From contig NC_010575.1 in NCBI RefSeq assembly GCF_000165395.2, forward strand, positions 543,001 through 607,000: DNA of 64,000 nt, read 5' to 3'. The position numbers and the translations under genes are program-made. The notes under the pieces were generated by a model, which worked only from the letters and a program-made list of their open reading frames with translations, did no database searches and was not told the origin of the DNA. This stretch comes from Babesia bovis T2Bo. Its lineage: Eukaryota; Apicomplexa; Aconoidasida; Piroplasmida; Babesiidae. Numbering within the stretch: the first letter of the stretch is position 1; each line of letters starts with the position of its first letter. Positions 43,418 to 57,677 of this stretch are shown piece by piece.

Positions 43418-45483
43418 TTATTCAGTGTGGGACATGCGATAGAGGCTATCGATTATATCCTCGTACCGTTTTTTCGCGTGGTGTCTTCTCAGTTTATTGG
43501 TTGTGGTTAGCATATTGTTTCCGATAGAGAAAGGTTCTGCTTCGATATATATTTGTTTGCATCTTTCGAATCCCTTAACATTCGCTTCGTCGTATGCTTG
43601 TGCCATTTGCTCCATTATAGCCTCTTTGAACACGGGGTGTTGACAAATATCTTGCAGCGTCATATCACCATGACCTTGACTTTCAGCCCAGTATTGGGCT
43701 TCAGTTTCGTCTGGTACCACTATAGCTACGGGGTATACTTCTGTGGACTTTCCGGTAACGAACGCTTGACTGATCAATGCACATCCAATTAGCACTGCCT
43801 CTAGTTTTTCTGGTGATATATATTCACCCTGTACCAGTTTGAATAGGTTTTTTCTACGATCAATGATTTTGATAGCTCCATTGGGTAGCAACTCGGCGAT
43901 ATCACCGGTTAATAGCCAACCATCAACGAATGCCTCTGCTGTTGCTTCTGGGTTTCTGAAATACCCGCATGTCACATGCTCTCCTCTGAACATAATTTCT
44001 CCTCTTGGGTTTTCGTCTTTGACTGAATATTCGAATTCTGGTAGTGACTTCAGTCTAAATTCCAGTGTCGGTATGATACCTCCGACATGGGTGGTATCAG
44101 TTTCGCCTTGTCTATTCATTACAGCTCCTGCTGCAGTCTCTGTCAGTCCATACCCGCTAAGCAATTCAGTACCAAATATAGCCCTTATTCTATCGTAGGT
44201 ACGCGGCGCCAATGGTGCAGATCCTGTCATCATCCAACGGACATTGCCACCGAACAATGCTGGGAACCTTTTAAATACAATTTTGTCCCAGAATCTGTGC
44301 TTACAATTACCTGTATTTCGTAGACGGTTGACTTTTGAGTTTAGTGCTGTATTGAACAACCATCTGATGAACCACGGTTTTCTAGATACATTGGCGAATA
44401 CCTTGTCATGGATCCTGAAGAACAGTCTTGGCACACTGACAAATACTGTTGGCTTCAAAGTCTCCAGATCGTCGAGTATATTTCTCACATCACCGCTATA
44501 CACACCAATTTTACCTCCTACGAACAGGGACGAATCTATATAAAGGCGTTCGTACATATGTGCGAGCGGGAGGTAACTGAGGTAGCATTTGACTGCATCT
44601 ACTGAGATGCCATTTAGCTCCCCGACTACATGGTTGACAACTACTATAAGTGACGCCATTTGTCCCTGTGTCAGGATAACTCCTTTTGGTATTCCCGATG
44701 TTCCTGAAGTGTACGATATCGTATTTATCATGGCGGGTGTCGCTGGTTCAAATGGTATTAATGCCTTATCTCCCATATCTAGGATTTCGGAGAAGAGGTA
44801 CACTGGTATATCTGTTGTTTGTATCATTTCCTTATTCGTTCCTATTACAATGATTACCTTGATTGTGTGCGACATCGCCTTGGGAAGCACACGTGCAAGT
44901 TTTTCTGCACAAGCAGGGTCACAAACAACTATATTGATGTCTGAGTTCTCCAATATGTGTATAATAGACTCTTCCCCAATAGTATCATATATGGGCACTA
45001 TTGTATAGCCGTAACCGTTACAAGTTTGTTCGCATATGAGCCATTCTACACAATTCGATGCATATATACCGATCATGGTAGCTTCCACGGGTTCTGGCGC
45101 TAGTACTTCTACTTTATTCACGCCTTTAAGGGAGCGCAATCCACTACCGAATCTTTGTACTAAAGATTCAACTTCTTTGTATGACTTGAATACATATTCT
45201 CCTAAGCTACCATCTGCCTTCTTTTCTCTTGAGCCAAGGCATGGTGCATCGGGGTTTAGGCTTAACCCGTGTTGGAATATATCCCACCTGAGTCAATTTG
45301 TGAACTATGGAGCTTCCATACATACCCAGTGGCAATTTTCCCATCGTGGACATCCTTGTATGACAGCAGTTTGTCCATATATTTGGGACATCTGTAGATT
45401 GGGGAGTATCCTGAACCACATGAGTTAGGGTAGGACTGACTAACCATCTTCTTCTGTGCCCGGCACTGGCAGGGCATAGACAT
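43418..45483 (-). CDS. Long-chain acyl-CoA synthetase
   Basis: Two exons, 45483-45326 and 45287-43418, with a 38-bp phase-2 intron, 675 aa. The splice restores GWDIFQHGLSLNPDAPCLGS, typical of the family. The AMP-binding signature ISYTSGTSGIPKGVILTQ is near residues 203-220. LLSGYGLTETAAGAV, then WLLTGDIAELLPNGAIKIID and RRKNLFKLVQGEYISPEKLE complete the catalytic core, with the conserved TGD Asp and the FACS motif. The enzyme activates fatty acids to acyl-CoA with ATP. The parasite scavenges host lipids, so it likely serves membrane lipid synthesis. No signal peptide is evident. Confidence 0.94.
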
Positions 45484-47969
<2,486 letters not shown>

Positions 47970-48188
47970 TCCTGTAGAGGCACTAAGTTAGCTTTATATT
48001 TCATAGAACCACTTAATAATGATTATATGACTGTTTGTGGTGTTTGGTTGCGTTATTCTTTTCTTGGTTACTCGCGCTAGCGCGGGTGTAGTGGTATGGG
48101 CTATAAGTGCTTCTATATGTATTTATTACCCAGATATCTATTATTGATACAAGTACACACTTTCTGATGATTTCATTAAGACGGCAGA

Positions 48189-49154
48189 ATGGAGCGTGAC
48201 GTGGCTGAGACTGACCATATTATGTTCATGCTTATTGAGCACTGCAAGGGTATTGAGGACTTGCTGGACACAGTATTTGAATTTTTGGGTCGCCGCAGCG
48301 ACTTCTTTGATTATGGCGTGGACGATGACCCTAACCAGCACTTGGAGAAGTGTGTTAAGTTGGTCATGCGTCGCTGCCGCAAGGCAGGCGCTGAGGCCAT
48401 GGAGTCTAAGCGTGAGATGTTTGAGGAGCGCAAGCGCGAGGCTGAGGAGAAGCGCAAGTTAGCTGAGGCTCGTATTGCTGGCCAGGGTGCTTCTAATGTG
48501 ATTGATGCAACGTCATGTGATGACGATGAGATCATTGAGGTACCCCGTGGTCAAGATTCTGTGGAGACCGTAGAGGAGCCAGTTGAGCAGGTTGACGCGA
48601 ATGCACCTCCTGCCGGTAATGGAGGTACTACCAAGTGGTTAGTTATTTTATTTTATTGTTGTATATAATTTAGGTACGTCTGGACGCAGACCTTGATTGG
48701 CGTTGACTTATCGGTGCCCCTGCCTCCGGGCACCGTGAGTCGCAACGTCAAGGTCGAGATTACTCCCAACAGGCTTGCTGTATTTTTGAAGGGCAATGAA
48801 TTGTTTTCTGGTGAGCTCCATGACACCGTTAAGAGCGATGACTGTTACTGGACTCTTGCTGATGGCAATACATTGCAGATAACATTGGAGAAGCGTAACC
48901 GTAACCAGTGGTGGTCTCGTGTTATTAAGGGTCACCCTGAGATTGACGTGCAGAAGATAGTCCCTGAGAATTCTTCGTTGAGTGATCTTGATCCTGAGAC
49001 TAGGCAAACCGTTGAGAAGATGATGTTTGAGCAGAGTATGCGTGAGATGGGTATTCCCATAGATGCGCTTTCATCTCAGTTGGAGATGCTTGAGAAGTTC
49101 CGTGCGGATCACCCTGAGATGGACTTTTCCAATGCCAACGTCAACGTCGGTTAA
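48189..49154 (+). CDS. NudC-like chaperone (CS domain)
   Basis: Two exons, 48189-48637 and 48674-49154, with a 36-bp phase-2 intron using a GTTAGT donor, 309 aa. The N-terminal 60 residues form the NudC helical domain (HIMFMLIEHCKGIEDLLDTV, then FEFLGRRSDFF). A charged coiled coil (EMFEERKREAEEKRKLAEAR) and an acidic linker follow. The splice creates KWYVWTQTLIGVDLSVPLP, the start of the CS/p23 domain, which continues through WTLADGNTLQITLEKRNRNQ and QWWSRVIKG. The C-terminal helices MREMGIPIDALSSQLEMLEK match NudC. It is a co-chaperone of Hsp90 and, in animals, works with dynein. Confidence 0.95.
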
Positions 49155-49261
49155 TGAGGGTATCCAGCACTAAAAACCCATCCATTGATTTAAGTACATT
49201 TGGGAATGTTACGTAGATAATATTGTTACCATATGACAATGTCCCTGGAAAGTGCTATAGT

Positions 49262-51104
49262 TTAGTTCTTTCTAAAGCGTTTAAAGCACTCTCTATTTGG
49301 GTCCATGAATGTATCCAGGACATCATCTGTTACTTTTTCACGTCGCGTCTGCAACTTATATATGGCACGGTTAACACTTACCTTGTAGTCGTTAATAATA
49401 CCGCACACTACGTCTACTAGCATATCCTTAACCGTTGATGACATAATCTCTCCTGCTTTGTATCTGGCCCCAATATCTTCTAACTTTGCTTCATCTTCCA
49501 TGAGGAACCGTAGGTAATGGTATGAAACGTCTACTTCCAGGTTAGCTCCTAGCTTACGGTGCTCTTCAGCCGTGTCACGTCCACCTGTTTAGTTTAGGCC
49601 GTCTGGGAAAGCACTTACCGCTGAATGCGTACTTGTGTACCTTATCTCTTATCATTTTGGGTGTGTCGGTGACGAATATTGCTGATCCTTCGATGCTTGA
49701 GCTCATTTTTTGTGTTACTCCCAGTAGCGACGGTATGAACTTGGAGTGTATCGATATTGGTTTTAGGTACCCCAACCTTGGTGCGAGGTCACGTGTCATT
49801 CTGAAGAACGGGTCTTGATCAATACCCTGCGGCACTAGACACAGCATATCATTCCTCTGTCCGAATATCTTGGGGTACGCCTGGCAGAATGCTGCCGCTC
49901 CCTCTATAGCTGGATACGCTATACAACCGATATTGGATGACATGTTAAAACCGAATATCCCTTTGACCTGATTGAACGTAGTTTTCTTTTGCATTTTGAG
50001 TGCAATACCATATAGATCCTGGATATAGTCAGTATTTCTATATATAAATGTGAGATCAGGATCAAATCCACACGATATTATATCCTTGGCATTTTCTCTT
50101 GCCATATCGCGTACAGCATCGTATTCCAACTGTTCTCTAAATAGGAACTTTTCATCATCTGACATCATGATGACCACTGGAACTTGGAACACCTCCTGTA
50201 ACCACTTGGTGAACAGGAATGGTACTAGATGACCCAGGTGGAGCGCCCCGGTGGACGGCCCTCTTCCTGTATATATAAAAAACGGCACACCCTGTTCGTA
50301 TGCATCTAGTAGCTGGTCAAGTCCCCGGTGTGAGAAAAACAACCCTCGTTTCAGATATGGATGTACCGGTTGTTTAATTAACCTTTCCATTCTTTCAATT
50401 TGCTCCTGTGTTATCCTTTGGCACCCGAATTCTCGTATCAGTTTATCGTAATCAATTTCATTCGTTGCGCTGGTTGCATTGGCGCTGCGCTCCATTCCAA
50501 ACAGCTCAACGAAACAGTCGTTTTGGAGGTCCACTTCTCCAGGGGGCAGTACCATGAATTTGGGTGGGCATTGATCCGGTGAGCTTATATTCTCTGTATC
50601 CGTCAGGATATCCGGGATATCTGTTTCCGGTTGTATCACGAAACTGATTAGCAGCGTTTGGCTATCATGCTTGTAAGTTAGTTTCTCGATATCTATATGT
50701 CCAACTTGCCCTGTGGTACGTACTACTGCCCTCGTACTGGCGTTGATATTCCACTCCTCCAATGCTACCAGGCGCAACCTGTATATTATGGATTAGTGCA
50801 TGAATCCTTACCTCTGGACGTCTATTGGTACTACCCGAGCATCGTAGATAGACTCTCCATAGACACTTTCGGCAATTTGACGATCCACCAGGAATGCTCT
50901 AAACTTGCTATTCTCATCAATCTGTGGTACCGTTTGATCATATCTTTTGTAACATACCTTCTGGGCAATCAATTGCTTGAATAGGGTGTATTGTGAGTCT
51001 GTCGGCTGATTAAGGACGCTGGTGAGGGTGATGACACCCGCTGTTGTACTCTGCATATATATTTGTACTGATGAGTATAAAGTGTATATCATTTCTAAGG
51101 ACAC
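49262..51104 (-). CDS. Tryptophanyl-tRNA synthetase, cytosolic type with N-terminal extension
   Basis: Three exons, 51104-50812, 50778-49619 and 49584-49262, with introns of 33 and 34 bp, 591 aa. The catalytic core from about residue 215 is the eukaryotic TrpRS type: YTGRGPSTGALHLGHL (HIGH-like), FKYD-class loop replaced by MMSDDEKFLFRE, GIDQDPFFRMTRDLA, and KMSSSIEGSAIF (KMSKS). Exon 3 begins GGRDTAEEHR and encodes the anticodon-binding region. About 200 residues precede the core, from MSLEMIYTLYSS to an acidic linker. Plasmodium cytosolic TrpRS carries an AlaX-like N-terminal domain, and this extension may be its equivalent; I could not confirm the AlaX zinc motif. Confidence 0.93.
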
Positions 51105-51628
51105 AACATATATTAAAAGACGGTACCAAGATTTGTCTATTATCTAACGTATTTCCATTGTACCCTATGACCACAAAATGGATGTATTATCTACTGGAAC
51201 TAGGATACACATGATTCCATTGAGACTCAAGTGGCAATTAACTTTGGAAGGGTCTTACCTTGCGAACTATGGATTTTGTAGTTCTGCCTGTAGGTATGGA
51301 GAAGGCAATACAGGCTGCGCCCTTAATGATGTGCAATGCACTGTCGAAGTAGCACTCATATTTCGTCATTTTGCGTTGTTTATAGCTGGTGTATAACTGT
51401 AGAAGTTCTATAGTGTAATTTTGACCTTCCTTCCACTACATTTTCTTCACCTTGAGTTTTCTCTGAAACTCTGGCTCACATACCAGAGATCTGGTATTTA
51501 CTATAATGTTTAATGCAATACACACTTAAGAGATATTTCTATATGGTATAACTATGTACGTGTATGGGTCTTCACCGTTCTCTTTGGACAGGTCTAGGAC
51601 GTGCTGATTCCTTTGGGGCATATAGGCC
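51105..51628. promoter_or_regulatory. Divergent intergenic region (TrpRS / TRIP4-like)
   Basis: 524 bp between divergent genes. A 72-codon ORF at 51178 has no motif and is not taken as a gene. It holds both promoters. No element was recognised. Confidence 0.4.
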
Positions 51629-52313
51629 ATGTCTACCCCTGGCAAGGGTTACATCGTATATCGCAAGCAGAAACTAGCCGACGAGGCGTATACTGTGGGT
51701 TCTAGGTCCTCTAAGAACAGGAACTCCAAACCGGAGTCAAAGAACGTTTCTGTTACCCCGGAACCGGCAACTAAACGCGGTAGGTGACCATAGGCTTTAT
51801 TTAATCTCTAGTAGAAAGGATACAGTGTGGTTGCGGCGGCAGTGAACATGACTGCTTTAGCAATTCTATGGGCTGCGGTCGCCTTTTATGTACCAAGGAG
51901 GGCGAGGGACCATGCTTCCATTGTGGAACCCATGTAGTGTCTGTAGATGCTATTGACAAGGTACCCCTGGAGCATTCTGGAGACCCTGAGTTCATCCAAG
52001 GTTAGTGCTTACTGATATCCATATACACATCTTAGCCATTGAGCTACGTGACCGCTTGCTTGCTCAAGATGCTAATTACGCTGCTTTCAAGATGAAGGTT
52101 CATGACCTACATACTGACTGGTTTCGTGAGGCTCACAGTGTCTATAATGAGGATGCTGCTGAGGCGCGTATGCAGTACTACAAGCAGGAGGCGGCTAAGC
52201 GTGCTGAAAAATGTAGGCCAACCTTCCATAACATTTTAACATACACAGCTATACAACGTGTGGATATAGATCTTCAATCTGGTAAAATCACACGGTCTTC
52301 TAAGCGACATTAG
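51629..52313 (+). CDS. TRIP4/ASC-1-type C2HC5 zinc-finger protein
   Basis: Three exons, 51629-51779, 51812-52000 and 52036-52313, with introns of 32 and 35 bp, both phase 1, 205 aa. Exon 1 is basic and Ser-rich. Exon 2 has the zf-C2HC5 finger: IQCGCGGSEHDCFSNSMGCG, then RLLCTKEGEGPCFHCGTHV. All Cys ligands and the His are present. Exon 3 is a charged helix (NEDAAEARMQYYKQEAAKRA) and ends with basic residues. TRIP4 is part of the ASC-1 complex, which in other eukaryotes helps split stalled ribosomes and acts as a coactivator. The ASCH domain of animal TRIP4 is absent, so this is a short form. Confidence 0.85.
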
Positions 52314-52645
52314 CGAATCTAGTTTAGAATAGCTTTGATATGGAAGCTGATCATGAAAACACTAGATATACAGTATTTCTCTAATATCAATACAATGTAA
52401 TCCTGAATACCAGTGTTCCACAGCACATAATAGAGCTTGGCGTGACCCGTTACGTCAATCTATTCTTGGCGATGAACAAAGAGTTGTTACTGGGTTATAA
52501 ACATGTATTCCATAATGAATGTTTGTATATATCCATTTTATGATTACACATTTATATTGCATTACTATCTATGTGCAACAGTGACACACGGGGGGTACAC
52601 ATCTATGATTAATGACATTTCCAATATTACATTGTAATCTTCTAC
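52314..52645. other. Spacer
   Basis: AT-rich, 332 bp, no gene seen. It is presumably the promoter of the prenyltransferase gene. Confidence 0.4.
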
Positions 52646-53864
52646 ATGGAGGATAACATATCGCGTATTAGGGAGAATGAAGGTGTTATCCACACTGTCA
52701 GATCCGATGTGTTTGGGTACCCCTGTGAGCCCTTGGTCCCTGATTACAGCTTACTTGATGATGCCGAATCTTGGTCGGACATAAACGCTGCACTTGGTGA
52801 TGTAAAGTTGGATCTTGACGGTCTCTTTAGAATCCGCTCTGACCATACAGGTATTGCAGGATAGTTAATATCAATCATTGTCCAGATAACTTAATCGCAG
52901 TGTACATGGCTCACTTGATATCAACTCAAGAATACAGTTCCAGGGGTTTATACATATCATCATTGGCTATTATGCACAATGCTGCTAACTACACTGCTTG
53001 GTCATATCGCATGGACTGCTGCTTGAAAATGAAGCTTCCTCTGAAGGATGAGATAAGTATGTTATCTTTGCCTGTCTATATTCCATTACAGCGTTTGCAC
53101 GTCGCGTTGCTTATGAATCTCCAAAATCGTATCAGGTATGTTTGAAGCAGTACTTTTTTTCACTGCCTAGGCATGGCAATATCGCCGATGGCTCTGCGAC
53201 ACTGGGAACACCGATCACGATGAATTGGAATATGTAAAACTCGAGATTGCCACATCACCGAAGAACCACTGTGCCTGGGGGTATATGTAAGTATATTATT
53301 TATTAGTTATAATGCCCAGGACGTGGTTAATGCAACGCTTCGTCGATACTAAGGAGCAGGTTCTCAAGGAGTTGGAGTTTGTGCATTTTCTTCTGGAGTC
53401 CGATATATATAATAACACCGTTTGGTTTTATAAAGACTTTATCGTATTTCGTTATGGACACCTTTTGGGCACATCCTGTTTAGTTCAGGAATATATTGGT
53501 GACATTAAATCCATGTTAATGTCACCGTGGAATGAGAGTCTATCGCAATACTTAGCTCATTGCACGGGGACTATATCAGCTGTACATCCGGAATGCTTAA
53601 ATATGGACACTTGTCAATCTGGCTGTAGGTTATAGTTTGGAATGTAATATAGCAGCAGGTGCTGGCGGACCATCCCGATGTTTACTGGGTGCTATCGAGT
53701 CCTCTGGTGTTGTGACTACAGCGCTGTTAAATTTGAAGCTCGCACTGAATACCGAACCTGCGGAGAGGCTGGTGGTATGTTTTCAGCTTCCTTGGATAAA
53801 CGTTGCCCAGGTCCAGGAATCGTTACGGCTCAATGATTGCGTGCGTACCCTGATTACGGACTAG
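52646..53864 (+). CDS. Protein farnesyltransferase / geranylgeranyltransferase I alpha subunit
   Basis: Seven exons: 52646-52850, 52886-53056, 53092-53135, 53171-53286, 53320-53624, 53656-53774 and 53811-53864, 337 aa. The introns are 31-36 bp in mixed phases. The PPTA repeats are clear: NYTAWSYRMDCCLKM, SYQAWQYRRWLCD, NHCAWGYMTWLMQRF and NNTVWFYKDFIVFRYG. The N-terminal DYSLLDDAESWSDINA matches the segment before the first repeat. The alpha subunit pairs with a beta subunit to attach farnesyl or geranylgeranyl to CaaX proteins. The last two exons are less certain: the frame could end at 53635 instead, but both splices close with typical intron sizes. Confidence 0.88.
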
Positions 53865-54323
53865 TACTTAACATTTGGGTCAAGTGACCCTTGACTGTAA
53901 TCTCATGTATCCACTACATTGTGTTATAGCATACAGTTGACTGCTACGTTATATGGAGGTAGATGTTTAAATATTAAACTTTAAAAAGTCAGTTCATCAA
54001 CATAGCGATGGTTTGCTATATTGTGGTATGAGAGTTGATTAAAACTTTCGGTTTTAATTCTTCATTTAGGAACGGTTACGTTTGTATTGATGACGTGTCC
54101 TCAATTGGTACTGTATTGTCCATCGATGCGTGTACCATGTACAATGGCAGCGTCCACATGCGCAAATCGATGTACATTCAACTGTCATCAGGGTAATCAC
54201 GTTGTTGGTCGGGTCTCTATGGCACGCTGCTGTGCGTCGTCAAGCTATCCATGCTTGGAGCCAGAGCCCGGGGAACCGTTGAACTGTAAGGTGTGCGTAT
54301 TAACTTGCAGCTGTTTTGTGATC
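53865..54323. other. Spacer with a possible unresolved exon
   Basis: Around 54068-54190 a TTTAG acceptor is followed by an open frame reading NGYVCIDDVSSIGTVLSIDA and on to a GTAATC donor. It could be an exon of a small gene, but I could not find convincing start and end exons. A second frame here gives a Cys-rich ORF of 180 aa, which is mostly antisense to the next gene. Confidence 0.25.
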
Positions 54324-55112
54324 TTAAATGTTAAGAGCAGCGGCGGCAACTGCACTCCACATCAAGATTTCATCGGATACCTCGTCAATATCCGCTGCCT
54401 TAAATGCTGGCTTTGCTTTGCTGTGTTTCTTGATCAGGCTCTTGATGACATCGAAGTCGCCCCAAAAGCTTTGGCGTACCTTTTCCACATCCCTGCAAGT
54501 GGACTGTGGGCACATTTGATCGATGTCGAAACCGTTCTTCACGTAGGAGTCACCGATGTGCTTGTCACCGCGTGTATCTACCTTGCTCCATTCAGAGCGT
54601 GTGCCGTTGGTGCACTGTTGTCTGATTGAGTCAATAGTGGCGTAAATAGGCCTTGCTATAGCAACGAAGATGGCAACACACTTGTTTGGGTCTTTGGCGC
54701 AGTCACTCGCCCATGTCGCTTGGGAGCTGTAGGTGGATTTGTAAAGGCCCGAGTGGGTAATCTTGACTAGGTACCTTGCAAGCCCTTCAATAGTACGTGC
54801 AAAATGGGCACCGAATACCTCGTTACCCATGGTGGTAGTTTGCTTTTCCTTCTTCACTCTGATGCAGGCAAGGAAGGAATCCCAGCATCCAGGGGTGCTT
54901 ACTACCAATTTCTCTTGATCTTCCTCATCCAAAGGGAGTTCTAAATTGTTACCAGTTTTGCATTTTGTAGTTCCTTTGCCGCCATGGATGAGGAATTTGA
55001 ATACGGCAGCTGCCAAAGGGAAGGTACCGTTGCTCTTCTTGATGGATGTGATCCAATCAAGGGCCTGCCTTAGGTTGGCTGGTGGTTCCAAAAGTGATTG
55101 GTGAAGAGCCAT
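54324..55112 (-). CDS. ves-like N-terminal-domain protein A, outside the ves cluster
   Basis: A single exon, 262 aa, start MALHQSLLEPP at 55112 in an AAAATGG context. Residues 12-30 (NLRQALDWITSIKKSNG) copy the NLKEAIDWVLRVTGKDG module of VESA1. Around residues 125-175 the order EGLARYLVKI, YKSTYSSQATWASDCA, CVAIFVAIARPIYATIDSI parallels QGLQKWVGW, CYLSAY and ARIFLGSVCLIWSGLSQL of ves1-beta exon 2. YVKNGFDIDQM corresponds to SFMAAMGYDLDRL. The Cys-rich repeats, coiled coil, membrane anchor and WPLDWT tail of VESA1 are absent. There is no signal peptide, as in VESA1. Related to the gene at 56146. Function unknown. Confidence 0.8.
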   Translation of the reverse strand: MALHQSLLEPPANLRQALDWITSIKKSNGTFPLAAAVFKFLIHGGKGTTKCKTGNNLELPLDEEDQEKLVVSTPGCWDSFLACIRVKKEKQTTTMGNEVFGAHFARTIEGLARYLVKITHSGLYKSTYSSQATWASDCAKDPNKCVAIFVAIARPIYATIDSIRQQCTNGTRSEWSKVDTRGDKHIGDSYVKNGFDIDQMCPQSTCRDVEKVRQSFWGDFDVIKSLIKKHSKAKPAFKAADIDEVSDEILMWSAVAAAALNI

Positions 55113-56145
55113 TTTATATGATGGTAAATAGAAATGTGTAAAAGGGGTCAATTTAAAATACCTTTGTGCATTTGTTGCGCTGCTGCATATGCTGACGTTG
55201 CATGGGGTATTAACCAGGAATAATGTAAGAATATTGCTGTTTCTAAAACAAAGATGCACAATTTCATTCCTTATTATCGTTGTATCGCTTGTATAGATCT
55301 CAGTGGCTTATTTTGTTATTCAGAGTTTCTTTGCATTCTTGAACTGCAGTCCTCACTCCGGTTGCAACGCGCATGATGGTAAATAAGATAATCTAAAAAA
55401 CACATCGTAAGCACAGTGTATTCTATTGGTTTACATTTGAATTACTGATATATGCACGTTAGTGTGTTTCACTGCGGAATGGCATGCGTAGCTCAATTGC
55501 ACAGTGAATAGCCGATATCAGTTGAAATATCGCGCACATATCGGTTAAACCATCTTATAATAGCCAAGGTTGTATTTGGGTAGTACTTTAGGGAGCATTT
55601 GTTCTAGGCTCCTTTTCAGTTGATGGTCAAAGTAGTCTTGTATCGTACAGAAACAGACCATTAGCATTGATGCTACACAACTGGATTCTATGTTGTAATT
55701 GAGTATTATGTATCCATTTTAACGGGTACATCGCAAATCAGTGTTGTTTTATGGTTACCTAACATGATGCTTTCCGAGGAGCACTTTAGATCATAGATAT
55801 AACTAGTTTGTGTTATCCCAGGCTTGGCCTAGTCTATGATCGTAATATGCCACAAAGTTAGGAATAATTTCCACCATCACGCTTACACTGGCTTGAGAAG
55901 AACCTATTCCGTACCGCATGGCATCTGTAACTATGTCGTTAGATCTGACCAGTAATCGTTGCTACATATTCCATATGGAGCTAGAAGTATTCTAGATAAG
56001 ATTTGATTACCACATTAATGCGTGTTTAGGACCTCGCAACCACGTTATGCCACAACATTGTCCTTTGCACGTTGTAAGCGGGCGTGTTCTCCATGGTTGC
56101 TTTTTAGTGACATTACCAAGGATATTTACGAGATGGATCGCTTTG
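55113..56145. other. Spacer between the two ves-like genes
   Basis: About 1 kb without a supported gene. The frame of protein A is open to 55259 upstream of its chosen start. No ves hairpins or ves intron motifs were seen here. Confidence 0.4.
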
Positions 56146-57000
56146 TCAATTATCATCTCCATCTGTTGACAATCCTGATATTTCACGAAGTTTGGATACA
56201 ATATCGCTGTTGGCAAACTCCACGTTGTACCTGAACACCCCTACCGTCTTCTTTGGGTTGATGTCCGTGGCCAGGGTGTAGCCTGCAGCTCTGAAAAAGG
56301 AGCCCATCTTCCCAGATCCACTTGCTATTTTGGACCCAGCGGGGCTCATTAGCGCAACATGCCTCATCATACTCGTGAGTGCGAATACCATTGGGGCTAT
56401 TGACACTAGGATGATGGCGCATCTTTTTGGGACACACATACACGATGCAGTCCACGTAGCATTTGGGGAATATGTCATTTTGTACGTCTTCCTTTTGATA
56501 AGCTTCTTCAGTAGTTTTTCATATTGGTTGGCGGATTCTATAATAACCTTTTTCAACTCTTCATCGCTTATGGTCTTCAAAAGCGCTGGTTCATCCAACG
56601 TTGGGGATTCTGGAGTCTCATCATGCTCCCCGCTTTCGACATCCTCATCTTCCTTTGTTTGGGGCTTGCACTGTACGTCAGCATTTGACTCATATTCAAG
56701 GTCCATGACGTTGGTGTGAATGTCGTCGTGTTGCAGATCTTCACATTCCCTTTCATGCTCCCTTAGTACGATACAAACGGTTGGGTGCCATGCAAATCTA
56801 GCTTTTTGTAAGACCCTTTGAGCCCTACACCTGACCTTTTGTATGGTATCAAGTACACGGTCTCCTTTCATTACCTCAGAGAAGAGCGACACCACTGCTT
56901 TGGCCAATGGCTCTATCCCACCGGTTTGCTTTACGGCTACTATCCAATCGATAGCCTCCTTGTAGTTGATAGGGTAATCCAGAAGTGACCCATACTTCAT
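56146..57000 (-). CDS. ves-like N-terminal-domain protein B, outside the ves cluster
   Basis: A single exon, 284 aa from MKYGSLLDYP (an in-frame Met nine codons upstream is possible). Residues 11-35 (INYKEAIDWIVAVKQTGG) match the VESA1 NLKEAIDW module. An acidic stretch (TKEDEDVESGEHDETPES) replaces the Cys-rich part. YKMTYSPNATWTASC and CAIILVSIAPMVFALTSMM parallel both protein A and the ARIFLGSVCLIWSGL region of ves1-beta. KMGSFFRAAGYTLATDIN parallels GSFMAAMGYDLDRL. No coiled coil, anchor or WPLDWT tail is present. Same strand as protein A and 1 kb upstream of it, so probably a tandem pair. Function unknown. Confidence 0.78.
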   Translation of the reverse strand: MKYGSLLDYPINYKEAIDWIVAVKQTGGIEPLAKAVVSLFSEVMKGDRVLDTIQKVRCRAQRVLQKARFAWHPTVCIVLREHERECEDLQHDDIHTNVMDLEYESNADVQCKPQTKEDEDVESGEHDETPESPTLDEPALLKTISDEELKKVIIESANQYEKLLKKLIKRKTYKMTYSPNATWTASCMCVPKRCAIILVSIAPMVFALTSMMRHVALMSPAGSKIASGSGKMGSFFRAAGYTLATDINPKKTVGVFRYNVEFANSDIVSKLREISGLSTDGDDN

Positions 57001-57677
57001 CTTTACAACAACGTTATAATGTGCCAAATTAAAGCCGTGCTACCTAATTCGGTAGTGTTGACATCATGTTACAGGTATCCTACCTGCTCTTCAACGCATT
57101 AAACTAGATATTGCGCACCATACCATTCCACGAGGCCCAGTTTGGTTTAAAAAAGCACTTAACTAACATATCGCCATTCGGCGATAATTATTTAGTCCTT
57201 TATTCCTACACACATCACCGGTCCCCATGAGGTTGATTCTGGTCTTTGATACAGTGCAATTGGGATACCATAACACATCCACTGCTCAACTGTTTATTTA
57301 GTGATTACTGAAATCACTGGAATAGATCAGAACTTTGGAGAAGGGCACTAACATTGACAATCCACTCTCCTTGAAGCCCATGAGTGCAATATATCTATTC
57401 TCCATGTAAAATTGATGCTACAGGATCAAGTATTGACCGAAGCTCCAGAAAATTTACATATCTACTTACACATTGGCACTAGCTATATACCTTCACTGTA
57501 TATGGACCGAGCATAGATTGTTTAAGTGTTTACAACTGAACGTGGGATGACTTATCCTAGATAACTGAGTCGATATCATTATCGCTACCGGAGGTCGCCA
57601 TCTCCATGATACAAAATAACTTCTATAGATACTTCTCTATGAGCCGTGCAAAAATTAAATTGGATACTTGTTTATTG
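57001..57677. other. Spacer
   Basis: About 680 bp without a supported gene, AT-rich. A 62-codon plus-strand ORF ending at 57794 overlaps the TRM10 gene and is not taken as real. Confidence 0.4.

Noticed and set aside
54087..54629. 180-codon Cys-rich plus-strand ORF
   Set aside because: Its second half lies antisense to the ves-like gene A, which has homology support. The first half has no recognisable pattern.
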